From contig JABIUV010000008.1 in NCBI GenBank assembly GCA_018700895.1, positions 1 through 63,821 of the forward strand: DNA of 63,821 nt, read 5' to 3'. The translations under genes were made by a program, and so were the position numbers. This document shows positions 35,640 through 44,441 of the stretch, in pieces. Origin of the DNA: Bacteroidota bacterium (GTDB lineage Bacteria; Bacteroidota; Bacteroidia; NS11-12g; UBA9320). How positions within the stretch are numbered: position 1 is the stretch's first letter; each line of letters opens with the position of its first letter. The notes beneath the pieces were generated by a model, which saw nothing but the letters and a program-made list of their open reading frames with translations, did not search any database and was not told where the DNA came from.

Positions 35640-38600
35640 ATGAGCCAAAAACCGAAGTACACAAAAAACGCCTTAAAATTTAAGAGATTCAACACCAAAG
35701 ACGGTGTAGCAGCCACAGACCTCTATGAGTATGAATACAGAACATCTGTAATCAAAAATCCTGCGGGAGACGAAGTTTTCAAAATGGATAATGTGGAAGT
35801 CCCAAAGGATTGGTCTCAAGTAGCTACGGATATCTTAGCTCAAAAATATTTCAGAAAAGCCGGTGTACCATTAGAGGATGGCACTACCGGATCAGAAACG
35901 TCCGTAAAGCAAGTGGCACACAGACTGGCTGATTGCTGGAAAACATGGGGAGAGCGTTATGGCTACTTCGCCAGCAAAAAAGATGCAAAGGTTTTCTATG
36001 ACGAATTGGTCTATAGTATATTGGGTCAAATGGCTGCCCCAAATAGTCCTCAATGGTTTAATACAGGCTTACACAACACTTACGGAATCACAGGTGGGCC
36101 ACAAGGTCACATGTACGTAGACCCAGACACTGGTAAAACTAAAAAAAGTACATCAGCTTACGAACGTCCTCAACCACACGCATGTTTCATCTTATCGGTA
36201 GATGATGACTTGGTAAACGAAGGTGGTATAATGGACTTGTGGGTACGTGAGGCACGTATCTTTAAGTATGGATCAGGTGTAGGAACCAACTTCTCGAACA
36301 TTCGCGGTGCAAATGAAAAATTAAGCGGTGGCGGTAACTCTTCAGGATTGATGAGTTTCCTAAAAATAGGCGATAGAGCTGCAGGTGCAATTAAATCTGG
36401 TGGTACTACACGTAGAGCTGCCAAGATGGTATGCCTCAACCTAGATCACCCAGAGATAATGGAATTTATCAACTGGAAAAAAGAAGAGGAAAAGAAAGTG
36501 CAGGCTCTTATAGATGCTGGTTATGATTCTGGCTATGAAGGAGAAGCTTACGCTACTGTATCTGGTCAAAATTCCAACAACTCAGTACGTATACCCAATA
36601 AGTTTTTTGAAGCTTTAAAAAATGACGGCGAATGGGAGCTAATCTCAAGAACTAACGGAAAGCCAATCAAAAGTGTTCCAGCTCAAAAAGTATGGGACGA
36701 TATATCTTTTGCTGCGTGGGCTTGTGCCGATCCTGGTGTGCAATATGATACCACTATAAATGAGTGGCATACGTGTCCAGAAGGTGGACCTATTAATGCA
36801 TCCAACCCTTGTTCTGAGTACATGTTCTTAGACAATACGGCGTGCAACCTTGCATCACTCAACTTAAGAAAATACTACAACGAAGAGACAAAGGAGCTCG
36901 ACGTAGAAGCAATTAAATATGCATCAAGACTATGGACGGTAGTTCTTGAAATATCGGTGCTTATGGCTCAGTTCCCTAGTAAGGAAGTAGCTGAATTATC
37001 ATACCAATACAGAACATTAGGTCTTGGTTATGCAAACATAGGTTCGGTACTGATGGTGAGTGGCATCGCTTATGATAGCCCAGAAGCTTCTGCCATATGT
37101 GGTGCAGTAACCGCGATACTTACGGGTACTGCTTATGCTACATCTGCCGAGATGGCCAGTTTCCTTGGAACATTTGAGCAATACGAGAAAAATAAAGAGC
37201 ATATGCTACGTGTGATGAAAAATCATCGCTATGCAGCATACAACCTAGACGAGTATGATGGACTAAGTGTAAAACCTGTAGGTATTGATCCAGCATACTG
37301 CCCAGAGTATCTATTGGGTGCAGCAACAGGCACTTGGGACCAAGCAGTTCAATGGGGAGAGAAGTATGGATACCGTAACGCTCAAACTACCGTAATTGCT
37401 CCTACGGGCACTATTGGTCTCGTAATGGATTGTGACACTACCGGTATTGAGCCAGATTTTGCTCTTGTGAAATTTAAAAAACTATCAGGAGGTGGATACT
37501 TCAAGATAGTAAACCAATCTGTTCCTCTTGCACTACGTAATCTCGGTTATGACGAAGAGCAGATAGTAGAAATTGTAAATTATGCAAAAGGGTATGCCAC
37601 ATTAGAAAACGCACCGCACATCAACCACGATACTTTACGAGCAAAAGGATTTAAGTCAGAAGACTTAGAAAAAATAGAAGCAGGTCTTGCTTCAGCATTC
37701 GAAATTAGTTTCGCGTTTAACCAATGGGTACTAGGAGACGAAACGATGGAACGTTTAGGTTTCACTGCTGAGCAGTATAACAAAGATGGTTTCAGCTTAC
37801 TTAGAGCTCTAGGATTTAGCAAGAGTGCAATTAACGAAGCAAACAACTACGTGTGTGGTACTATGACTGTAGAAGGTGCTCCACATCTCAAAGATGAGCA
37901 TTTACCTGTATTTGACTGTGCTAATAAGTGTGGAGAGATAGGCGAGAGATACATACACGCTCATGGTCATATCAAAATGATGGCTGCCGCTCAACCTTTC
38001 CTTTCTGGTGCTATTTCTAAAACTATTAATCTTCCAAACGAAGCCACCATAGAGGACATCAAGTCTTGCTATCAGCTAAGTTGGGAACTAGGCACTAAGG
38101 CTAACGCATTATACAGAGACGGAAGTAAGTTATCACAACCACTTAGCAACAAGTCGGATGTAGAAGAGACCGAAGAGGACACCATATCGGCAGTAGACAG
38201 TGCACTAGGTGGAGCTGCAAGCTTAAGCATAGAAGAGTTAACACAAGAGCAAGTTTTAGAGGCTGCACAGAATATTCTAGACAACTCTAAGAGTACAGAG
38301 TTTATGCGTCAACTATCAGGTATAGTTGAGCGTAAAAAATTACCTTGGAAACGTAGAGGATTTACTCAAAAAGCTAAAGTAGGAGGCCAAACCTTATTTG
38401 TAAGAACTGGTGAGTATAATGATGGTACACTCGGTGAAATATTCATAGATATGCATCGTGAGGGAGCAACATTCCGCTCATTGATGAACTGCTTCTCTAT
38501 TGCTGTATCTATCGGTTTACAGTATGGTGTTCCGCTAGAAGAGTACGTAAGTAAGTTTACCTTCACACGCTTTGAGCCGAGTGGAATGGTAGAGGGACAC

Positions 38601-38960
38601 GCTAATATCAAAAACTCAACATCTATCATCGACTATATATTTAGATTACTTGGATTTGAGTATTTAGATAGAAGTGACCTTGTTCACATCAAGCCTACTA
38701 AAGAAGAAGCACAGACTAAAAAAGATTTAGCCAAGGCCAAAACCGATGATACACCTGCTGCTAAGGTGACTCCAGCACCAGCTGCAAAGCCAGTATCGGA
38801 AGTTCAAGCAGCGGCATCTGAGGCTTCATACACAGCACCACAGCCTAAAGGAACGGCAGGTGATGCATTGCCTTGTACTAATTGCGGTAGTCTTGCACTC
38901 ATCAGAAATGGTACCTGTCACTTATGCACCAACTGTGGTACTACAACTGGATGTAGCTAA
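35640..38960 (+). CDS. nrdJ: Adenosylcobalamin-dependent (class II) ribonucleotide reductase
   Basis: Reduces ribonucleotides to deoxyribonucleotides with a B12-derived radical, independent of oxygen. 1106 residues, the long NrdJ form. Motifs: APNSPQWFNTGLHNTYG, GSGVGTNFSNIRG, the active-site NPCSEYMFLDNTACNLASLN near residue 391, and FDCANKCGEIGERYIH. From ~1020 there is an Ala/Pro/Lys linker and a C-terminal zinc ribbon CTNCGSLALIRNGTCHLCTN ending CGTTTGC, which supplies the reducing Cys pair. The host needs B12. A strong terminator follows. Confidence 0.97.
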   Translation: MSQKPKYTKNALKFKRFNTKDGVAATDLYEYEYRTSVIKNPAGDEVFKMDNVEVPKDWSQVATDILAQKYFRKAGVPLEDGTTGSETSVKQVAHRLADCWKTWGERYGYFASKKDAKVFYDELVYSILGQMAAPNSPQWFNTGLHNTYGITGGPQGHMYVDPDTGKTKKSTSAYERPQPHACFILSVDDDLVNEGGIMDLWVREARIFKYGSGVGTNFSNIRGANEKLSGGGNSSGLMSFLKIGDRAAGAIKSGGTTRRAAKMVCLNLDHPEIMEFINWKKEEEKKVQALIDAGYDSGYEGEAYATVSGQNSNNSVRIPNKFFEALKNDGEWELISRTNGKPIKSVPAQKVWDDISFAAWACADPGVQYDTTINEWHTCPEGGPINASNPCSEYMFLDNTACNLASLNLRKYYNEETKELDVEAIKYASRLWTVVLEISVLMAQFPSKEVAELSYQYRTLGLGYANIGSVLMVSGIAYDSPEASAICGAVTAILTGTAYATSAEMASFLGTFEQYEKNKEHMLRVMKNHRYAAYNLDEYDGLSVKPVGIDPAYCPEYLLGAATGTWDQAVQWGEKYGYRNAQTTVIAPTGTIGLVMDCDTTGIEPDFALVKFKKLSGGGYFKIVNQSVPLALRNLGYDEEQIVEIVNYAKGYATLENAPHINHDTLRAKGFKSEDLEKIEAGLASAFEISFAFNQWVLGDETMERLGFTAEQYNKDGFSLLRALGFSKSAINEANNYVCGTMTVEGAPHLKDEHLPVFDCANKCGEIGERYIHAHGHIKMMAAAQPFLSGAISKTINLPNEATIEDIKSCYQLSWELGTKANALYRDGSKLSQPLSNKSDVEETEEDTISAVDSALGGAASLSIEELTQEQVLEAAQNILDNSKSTEFMRQLSGIVERKKLPWKRRGFTQKAKVGGQTLFVRTGEYNDGTLGEIFIDMHREGATFRSLMNCFSIAVSIGLQYGVPLEEYVSKFTFTRFEPSGMVEGHANIKNSTSIIDYIFRLLGFEYLDRSDLVHIKPTKEEAQTKKDLAKAKTDDTPAAKVTPAPAAKPVSEVQAAASEASYTAPQPKGTAGDALPCTNCGSLALIRNGTCHLCTNCGTTTGCS

Positions 38961-38982
38961 TACATCAGCACATAAACTATAG

Positions 38983-39009
38983 AAGGCGTCCAATAGGACG
39001 CCTTTTTTT
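38983..39009 (+). terminator. Rho-independent terminator after nrdJ
   Basis: Perfect 9-bp stem AAGGCGTCC / GGACGCCTT with loop AATA and a run of seven T. Confidence 0.95.
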
Positions 39010-39079
39010 GTGACTTTAGGAATAATACACAAGATTAATCAACGTCCTGAATTTTAGCCAAAATGTGAATTGCTTTTAA

Positions 39080-39087
39080 TAACTTTG
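39080..39087 (+). promoter_or_regulatory. -7 element of the YwqK-like gene
   Basis: TAACTTTG matches TAnnTTTG, 57 nt before the ATG at 39145. No TTG at the expected distance. Confidence 0.4.
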
Positions 39088-39144
39088 GTTTTTTTGTGAC
39101 TTTGTGTAATTACGTCGTCATATTGTAAATCCGTGGCAAGTTCA

Positions 39145-39514
39145 ATGTCGAACATACAGCACCAAATTACCTCGCAAGGAGAACGCTTGTTCTTGGCTGA
39201 GAGTCCTTTTTCTGGTGTATTACAAACAGAAGACGAACAAGGAAGAGCTCAAAAAATATATCTCAACGGCCACAAACACGGTATTCAAAAAGATTTTTTT
39301 TCCTAGTGGTAAGCTAAAAGCCGTTTGTATGTACACCCGTGGTATAGAGAACGGACGTAAAATAGAATATTACGATTGTGGCTCCAAAAAACTAAACGCA
39401 AACTATATAGACGGTGTAATTGATGGCATATACGAGGAATGGGATCACGTTGGACGTCTTATTGTTCGCAAGACCTATTTTAAGGGTCGTGTTTTCGCGG
39501 TAAAATACCTCTAA
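39145..39514 (+). pseudogene. YwqK/MORN-2-repeat protein, frameshifted at a T8 run
   Basis: Frame one starts at 39145 (MSNIQHQITSQGERLFLAES) and reads repeat-like sequence QKIYLNGHKHGIQKDFF into TAG just after a run of eight T (39294-39301). Frame two continues seamlessly (PSGKLKAVCMYTRGIENGRK ... GVIDGIYEEWDHVGRLIVRK). With seven T the whole would be one 122-residue protein of toxin-antitoxin-associated YwqK repeats (x.NG...G....Y...G.). The part that follows can also be opened from a GTG at 39215, but out of family frame. A sequencing slip, phase variation or decay are all possible. Confidence 0.75.
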
Positions 39515-40083
39515 AGATGGAGGTATTCCTTCACCGCAATTTCCAAATTTTTGTACCATTCCTCACCAAATGCTCTCTCTAGAGCAGGTTTGGCAAACTG
39601 ATACACCTTTATATCGTCCTCAGCACCTTTTGTGCAAGCATCTACACAGATGCTCCACCTATGGTAATTGAGTGCATAATACTCGTTGTATTTGTCTACA
39701 CGGATAGGATATAGGTGGCAACTAATAGGCTTCTGAAAACCAAAGTCATGTTTCTTATTCGCAATTTCAACAGCACAATTCAATATACCATTCTTTTTTA
39801 CCACGAAAACACATTCTTTGTTTGGCTTGCAGGTAGTCACCATCATTTGGTCAAAAGGGTCTCGCTCCGCAAAACCGTCTTTTTCCAAAGTCTCCAGTCC
39901 AGTAGCATCCATCTCTGGAACTATTTTGTCCAGATTAGCTTCTAGTACTTCAAGCTCGCTGTCATCTAATGGAGCACCCGCATCTCCCTCAATGCAGCAC
40001 ACGCCCTTACACGCCTTTACATTACAGGCAAATGCTTTTTCTACGATGTCTTCAGATATAAGGCAGTTGTCTACTTTTATCAT
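39511..40083 (-). CDS. DUF3109 family protein
   Basis: 190 residues with eight or more conserved Cys, including CNVKACKGVCCIEGDAGAPL near residue 19, CKPNKECVF, CHLYPIRV and ICVDACTKG. The pattern suggests bound metal or an iron-sulfur cluster, in the manner of YkgJ-type proteins; role unknown. No signal peptide. Its stop overlaps the end of the convergent YwqK-like frame by 4 bp. Confidence 0.88.
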   Translation of the reverse strand: MIKVDNCLISEDIVEKAFACNVKACKGVCCIEGDAGAPLDDSELEVLEANLDKIVPEMDATGLETLEKDGFAERDPFDQMMVTTCKPNKECVFVVKKNGILNCAVEIANKKHDFGFQKPISCHLYPIRVDKYNEYYALNYHRWSICVDACTKGAEDDIKVYQFAKPALERAFGEEWYKNLEIAVKEYLHL

Positions 40084-40184
40084 TCTATGGTTTAAATATT
40101 ACGAAGCTACGCTTCCTTGTTATGCGGAATTTGAAAAATTGGCTTTTGGATTTTGACCAACGCAAAGGCAACCCAAGAAGACAA

Positions 40185-40697
40185 CTATTTGCTTTCTAAG
40201 TAAGCCTTGTAGCCTATTTCTTCTAGTTTTTCTGCTTTAGCCAGTACGGTAGCTTCCATATTGTCTGTGAATGCGATAACTCGTTTTTGTACGTCTGCAT
40301 CATGTGCTCCAATCATTTTAGCGGCTAGTATACCGGCATTTTTGGCTCCGTTTATAGCCATTGTAGCTACTGGTATGCCTGGAGGCATTTGTACAATACT
40401 GTATAGCGAATCTATTCCACTCATGTTGCTACTTTTTATAGGCACGCCAATTACTGGAAGCGAAGTGAGTGAAGCGACCATGCCTGGCAAATGAGCTGCT
40501 CCACCAGCACCCGCTATAATACTTTTGTAGCCTTCTGTATGTGCTTTCTTAGCATAGTCATACATTCTGTCTGCTGTGCGGTGAGCAGATACTACGGTGA
40601 GATCAAACGACACACCTATTTCCTCCAAGACTTTTGCCGCTTCAGCCATTACCGGTAGATCTGAGTCGGACCCCATTATGATTAGTACATCTGCCAT
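40185..40697 (-). CDS. purE: N5-carboxyaminoimidazole ribonucleotide mutase
   Basis: Converts N5-CAIR to CAIR in purine synthesis. 170 residues from [17 protein letters not shown]; an upstream ATG at 40724 would add nine residues and lies before the promoter element. Active-site features: GSDSD near residue 9, [12 protein letters not shown] near 39, [12 protein letters not shown] near 68, and [20 protein letters not shown]. Lies 57 bp downstream of purK, with its own -7 element 4 nt before the ATG. Confidence 0.97.
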   Translation of the reverse strand: MADVLIIMGSDSDLPVMAEAAKVLEEIGVSFDLTVVSAHRTADRMYDYAKKAHTEGYKSIIAGAGGAAHLPGMVASLTSLPVIGVPIKSSNMSGIDSLYSIVQMPPGIPVATMAINGAKNAGILAAKMIGAHDADVQKRVIAFTDNMEATVLAKAEKLEEIGYKAYLESK

Positions 40698-40701
40698 AGG
40701 G

Positions 40702-40709
40702 CAAAGATA
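40702..40709 (-). promoter_or_regulatory. -7 element 4 nt before purE
   Basis: Minus-strand TATCTTTG, then CCCT, then ATG. Predicts a leaderless purE mRNA made separately from purK. Confidence 0.6.
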
Positions 40710-40754
40710 AGGGCGATTTAACATTGTTCGTTGCTATTTTTTTAAAGCATAGAT

Positions 40755-41912
40755 TTACTCCGCTACTATCTCAAGTAAACCCTTCACCTTCTCCATCTTA
40801 TACACCACTTCTTCTCGAGTATCTGCAAGTACAGTAAAGTGGCCTAGTTTTCTATCAGGTGATGTTGAGGTTTTTCCATACATATGAATATAAACACCTT
40901 CAATGGTAAGTACTTCATCTAAATTGGCAAGTTGGTAGGTTCCGTTTACATCTCGCGGTCCAACAATGTTGCACGTAGCAGCTGGTTTTACTAAGGCTGT
41001 ACTACCTAGCGGTTGGCCTAGTAATATTCTATTGAGCTGCTCGTACTGAGAGGTATAGCAAGACTCTATAGTGTGGTGACCGCTGTTGTGCGGTCGTGGT
41101 GCTATTTCATTAACATATACACCACCACCAGCTTCTACAAAGAGCTCTACGGCAAACAGACCTGGGCTATCAAATGCTTTTACCGCTTGGAGTGCGATAG
41201 CCTCACATTGCTGGTTAGTATCATCGCTCAGGCTACTCGGAGCTATGAGGTAGTCCATCAGATTACTTCGCGGGTCAAACACCATTTCACACGGTGGGTA
41301 TGTGGTAGTACTTCCATCTTGGGCTACCGCCACTATCACAGATACTTCTATGGCATCCTTGGCAAGTTTTTCTATTACGTAACCGTACTCACTTTGTAAT
41401 CCTTCATCTTGTGCCGCTACGAGTGTTTCAAACTTCTGTTTGTCGAGTAATTGCACACCCTTTCCATCGTACCCACCTTTGCGGTGCTTCAGCACAAATC
41501 TATCGTCACTCCAAGCTACTACTTTTTCTTGCAAGTCGTCGGTCGTAGCCAATGTAAAATCAAGCGTGTCGACTTGATTCTTCGCATAAAATTCTTTTTG
41601 AAGCCCTTTATCTTGTATAATAGAAAGTACGGACGACTTAGGGAACACGGATTTGCCTTGTTGTTCCAATGAAGCAAGAGCATTTACATTTACGTGTTCT
41701 ATCTCGTAGGTGAATACGTCTGCTTTACTCGCCAAAACGTTAATCTGATCACTATCTTGCAGGCTACCAAGCACTTGATTACTGCACACCAATGATGCTG
41801 GACAATCATTTGTTTTCTCTAAAAATACGTAACTCACATTAGTAGGCGATCCTGCTTCGAAGAGCATTTTACCCAGTTGGCCTCCGCCCAATACACCTAT
41901 GATTTTTGACAT
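40755..41912 (-). CDS. purK: 5-(carboxyamino)imidazole ribonucleotide synthase
   Basis: ATP-grasp enzyme converting AIR, bicarbonate and ATP to N5-CAIR, the substrate of PurE. 385 residues from MSKIIGVLGGGQLGKMLFEA, the N-terminal Rossmann-like motif; the ATG at 41933 would add seven atypical residues. ATP-grasp motifs include LKHRKGGYDGKGVQLL near 150, VIEKLAKDAIEVSVIVA, and the late YVNEIAPRPHNSGHHTIE. Upstream of purE on the same strand. Confidence 0.97.
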   Translation of the reverse strand: MSKIIGVLGGGQLGKMLFEAGSPTNVSYVFLEKTNDCPASLVCSNQVLGSLQDSDQINVLASKADVFTYEIEHVNVNALASLEQQGKSVFPKSSVLSIIQDKGLQKEFYAKNQVDTLDFTLATTDDLQEKVVAWSDDRFVLKHRKGGYDGKGVQLLDKQKFETLVAAQDEGLQSEYGYVIEKLAKDAIEVSVIVAVAQDGSTTTYPPCEMVFDPRSNLMDYLIAPSSLSDDTNQQCEAIALQAVKAFDSPGLFAVELFVEAGGGVYVNEIAPRPHNSGHHTIESCYTSQYEQLNRILLGQPLGSTALVKPAATCNIVGPRDVNGTYQLANLDEVLTIEGVYIHMYGKTSTSPDRKLGHFTVLADTREEVVYKMEKVKGLLEIVAE

Positions 41913-41984
41913 AACGGTTTCTACTTGGTGCAAATGTTAATAATAAATTGGACTAGCATATCAAACCGATTAGTTTTGTTAAAA

Positions 41985-41992
41985 TATCTTTG
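41985..41992 (+). promoter_or_regulatory. -7 element of the PKD/T9SS gene
   Basis: TATCTTTG matches TAnnTTTG, 30 nt before the ATG at 42023. The position argues that 42023 is the real gene start. Confidence 0.45.
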
Positions 41993-42022
41993 GGTATAAT
42001 TAGTTAACACAATAAAAGCAAA

Positions 42023-43033
42023 ATGACACTTGGCATTTGTCCATCTACACCGCCCACAGCGAGTTTTACCACAAGTGATAATAGTGTGTGTCCTAATACC
42101 AACATTACATTCACTAGCACATCGTCGGACAATACAGATACCTGGATCTGGGATTTTGGTAGCGGATCCACTCTTACATCTGCCACTACGGAAGGGCCTC
42201 ACATAGTGGGCTACACCACAAGTGGAACTAAAACCATCCGACTAATTGCAGTAAATACTAACGGGACCGACACGGTAACACAAACGGTAACCATAAAACC
42301 CGGTCAACTGGATGAGCCGAGCTCTTTTGTAACGGAAGATACAGCCTGCAAAGAGCGTGTGGTATACACACTCGCCGCCATACCCAATGCTCAAAATTAT
42401 ACGTGGACAGTAGCAAGTGGTGGAAGCATTGTGTCCAACGCGATAAACAAAATAACCGTGGAGTGGCAGGACACGGGAGTGCATACCATTGACGTAAAAG
42501 CTTTAGGTGAATGTGGCGATAGCCCGCTCAAAGAGGAAACCGTGTTTGTGATGGGTAACCCCATTGCAGATTTTAGTTTTGATAACCAAAGCATTAGCGT
42601 GGATTTTAGCAGTACATTAGCGTATACTGAATCTGTAGCTTGGGACTTTGGTGATGGAGGCAGTAGCACAGAGACAAACCCTACTCATCGATTTGTAGAC
42701 AAAGGCGATTATACTGTAACACTTACCGCGACCAACCGATGTGGTGAGGTACAAGTACAAAAAGAAATAGCAGCAAACTATGGCGTGGGAATCAACCAAT
42801 TATCTAACAATACCTCAGTATATCCTAACCCTATTCGTATAGGCGAAAGTCTTACCATAAAAGGTACGCAGTACGATAATTATGAGCTTTATAGCCCTTC
42901 AGGCCAATTGGTGGAACAGGGAAATATCTTGTCAGGTCAAATAACTTTGAACGTTTCGAGCAAAGGGTTGTTTATGTTAGTACTTAAAACAGAAAATCAT
43001 ACGGTAAATTACAAAATCACCGTAATCGAATAG
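42023..43033 (+). CDS. PKD-domain protein with T9SS sorting domain, no signal peptide
   Basis: 336 residues. Three PKD-type beta domains (about 8-90, 95-175 and 178-250; for example [15 protein letters not shown] and [20 protein letters not shown]) and a C-terminal type A sorting domain ([16 protein letters not shown] ... [13 protein letters not shown]). T9SS cargo needs a Sec signal peptide, but the protein begins directly in the first PKD domain ([20 protein letters not shown]) and stops occur upstream in frame, so it looks like the 3' part of a larger gene. Ends 8 bp before mnmA. Confidence 0.85.
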   Translation: MTLGICPSTPPTASFTTSDNSVCPNTNITFTSTSSDNTDTWIWDFGSGSTLTSATTEGPHIVGYTTSGTKTIRLIAVNTNGTDTVTQTVTIKPGQLDEPSSFVTEDTACKERVVYTLAAIPNAQNYTWTVASGGSIVSNAINKITVEWQDTGVHTIDVKALGECGDSPLKEETVFVMGNPIADFSFDNQSISVDFSSTLAYTESVAWDFGDGGSSTETNPTHRFVDKGDYTVTLTATNRCGEVQVQKEIAANYGVGINQLSNNTSVYPNPIRIGESLTIKGTQYDNYELYSPSGQLVEQGNILSGQITLNVSSKGLFMLVLKTENHTVNYKITVIE

Positions 43034-43041
43034 CAGATCAG

Positions 43042-44184
43042 ATGGCACGAGTAGTAGTAGGGTTATCAGGAGGGGTAGACTCGTCAGTAGCAGCATATCT
43101 GTTACAAGAGCAAGGACACGAGGTAATTGGTGTTTTTATGAAAAACTGGCACGACACTGATTTTACTATCAGCGAAGAATGTCCCTGGGAAGAAGATAGT
43201 AAAGACGCCCTTTTGATAGCCGATAAGCTTGGCATCCCTTTTCACACTATAGACCTAAGCGAGGAATACTACGAGCGTATAGTTTCTTATATGTTTAAAG
43301 AGTATGAAAGCGGACGCACGCCAAACCCAGATGTATTGTGTAACCGCGAGATAAAATTTGATACTTTTTTAAAACACGCCCTAAAACTAGGAGCCGACTA
43401 CGTAGCCACAGGGCATTATTGTCGTAAGGGAGAGAGTGAAACAGGTTTTGAGCTACTTGCTGGCAAGGATGGAAACAAGGACCAAAGTTATTTCTTGTGC
43501 CAAGTAAGTCAGGAGCAACTGGCAAAGGCACTTTTTCCGATAGGAGAACTAGAAAAACCCGAAGTACGTCGTATTGCTAAGGAACAAGATCTAATCACTG
43601 CCGAGAAGCGTGATAGTCAAGGACTCTGTTTTATTGGTAAGGTGAAATTGCCCGATTTCCTAAAGCAGCAGCTCAAAGAAAAGAAAGGGAATGTAGTAGA
43701 AATAGCTCGCGACTGGTCAGGATACAAGCAGGAACTGAAACCTACCGAAGAACATCAATACATCGAGGAAGATGGTAAGATAGTAGGCGAACACATCGGG
43801 GCTCATTTTTATACCATTGGGCAACGTAGGGGATTGAATATCGGTGGATACGTAAATCCGTTGTTTATCATACAAACCAACACCACCACCAATACCATAT
43901 ATGTAGGCGAAGGAGAGGACCACCTCGGGTTGAGCCGGCCAGGATTGTGTATCACCGCTGAGGACATACACTGGATAAAAGATGCCGACAAGATGAATGT
44001 GGGAGATATACGTGAATATCAGGTGCGTATACGGTATCGCCAACCGCTAGTGGCTGCTCATCTAGAAATGACCACCGATGGACTTATCATCCGCTTTGCG
44101 GAAAATCAGAAAGCTGTAGCCAAAGGTCAGTTTGCTGCGTGGTATGATGGTGATGTGTTGGTGGGGAGCGGGGTTATAAGTTAA
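43042..44184 (+). CDS. mnmA: tRNA-specific 2-thiouridylase
   Basis: Adds sulfur to U34 of tRNA-Lys, -Glu and -Gln. PP-loop [17 protein letters not shown] at residues 4-20; the two catalytic Cys are in [13 protein letters not shown] (about 98) and [13 protein letters not shown] (about 200). 380 residues. The extended segment [14 protein letters not shown] near residue 50 is a feature of Bacteroidetes MnmA. Start 8 bp after the PKD gene; its stop codon overlaps the T-run of the minus-strand RNA below. Confidence 0.97.
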   Translation: MARVVVGLSGGVDSSVAAYLLQEQGHEVIGVFMKNWHDTDFTISEECPWEEDSKDALLIADKLGIPFHTIDLSEEYYERIVSYMFKEYESGRTPNPDVLCNREIKFDTFLKHALKLGADYVATGHYCRKGESETGFELLAGKDGNKDQSYFLCQVSQEQLAKALFPIGELEKPEVRRIAKEQDLITAEKRDSQGLCFIGKVKLPDFLKQQLKEKKGNVVEIARDWSGYKQELKPTEEHQYIEEDGKIVGEHIGAHFYTIGQRRGLNIGGYVNPLFIIQTNTTTNTIYVGEGEDHLGLSRPGLCITAEDIHWIKDADKMNVGDIREYQVRIRYRQPLVAAHLEMTTDGLIIRFAENQKAVAKGQFAAWYDGDVLVGSGVIS

Positions 44185-44380
44185 AAAAAGGGACTGAAAT
44201 TTTTTGAAAAACTTCAAAAAATGATAGGATTTGGCCACCTCCACGTCACGAACTTCCAACGTTCTCTCACCCTAAGATGAGGTCATTACCGACAAGTCTG
44301 GATTTAAGGCCTGCTCTTATACGCATTGGTTACGGCCGGAAATGTAATCGGTGTAAATTTTTCAAATTGCCCAGTCCCTT
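44183..44380 (-). ncRNA. Candidate 6S RNA (regulator of RNA polymerase)
   Basis: No open frame explains 44185-44441, yet the minus strand has a complete RNA gene layout: a near -7 element at 44384-44391, a 5' arm AAGGGACTG (44380-44372) pairing perfectly with CAGTCCCTT (44196-44188) and then a T7 run as terminator. A 5/6-nt internal loop follows and a second 9-bp helix TTTGAAAAA/TTTTTCAAA (44366-44358 with 44211-44203). Next comes a large asymmetric bubble and an inner stem GGCC..ACC / GGTGGCC. A ~198-nt rod with a two-part closing stem and a central bubble is the 6S RNA design. No sequence match could be run; identity is inferred from architecture. Confidence 0.6.
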
Positions 44381-44383
44381 CAA

Positions 44384-44391
44384 CAAAGGAA
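44384..44391 (-). promoter_or_regulatory. -7 element of the candidate 6S RNA
   Basis: Minus-strand TTCCTTTG differs from TAnnTTTG at one base; the predicted start of the RNA (AAGGGAC) is 3 nt downstream. Confidence 0.4.
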
Positions 44392-44441
44392 CAACACTTT
44401 TCTTGAATTAGTTTCATAAACTTGCATAAAACCGGACCACC

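Noticed and set aside
41934-41999. 21-codon ATG frame before the PKD gene as its missing signal peptide
   Set aside because: It reads MLIINWTSISNRL, lacks a hydrophobic core and stops before the PKD frame.
44199-44222. Perfect 10-bp inverted repeat as an mnmA terminator
   Set aside because: The stem is nearly all A/T and no T-run follows on the + strand; it fits better as an alternative fold of the minus-strand RNA.
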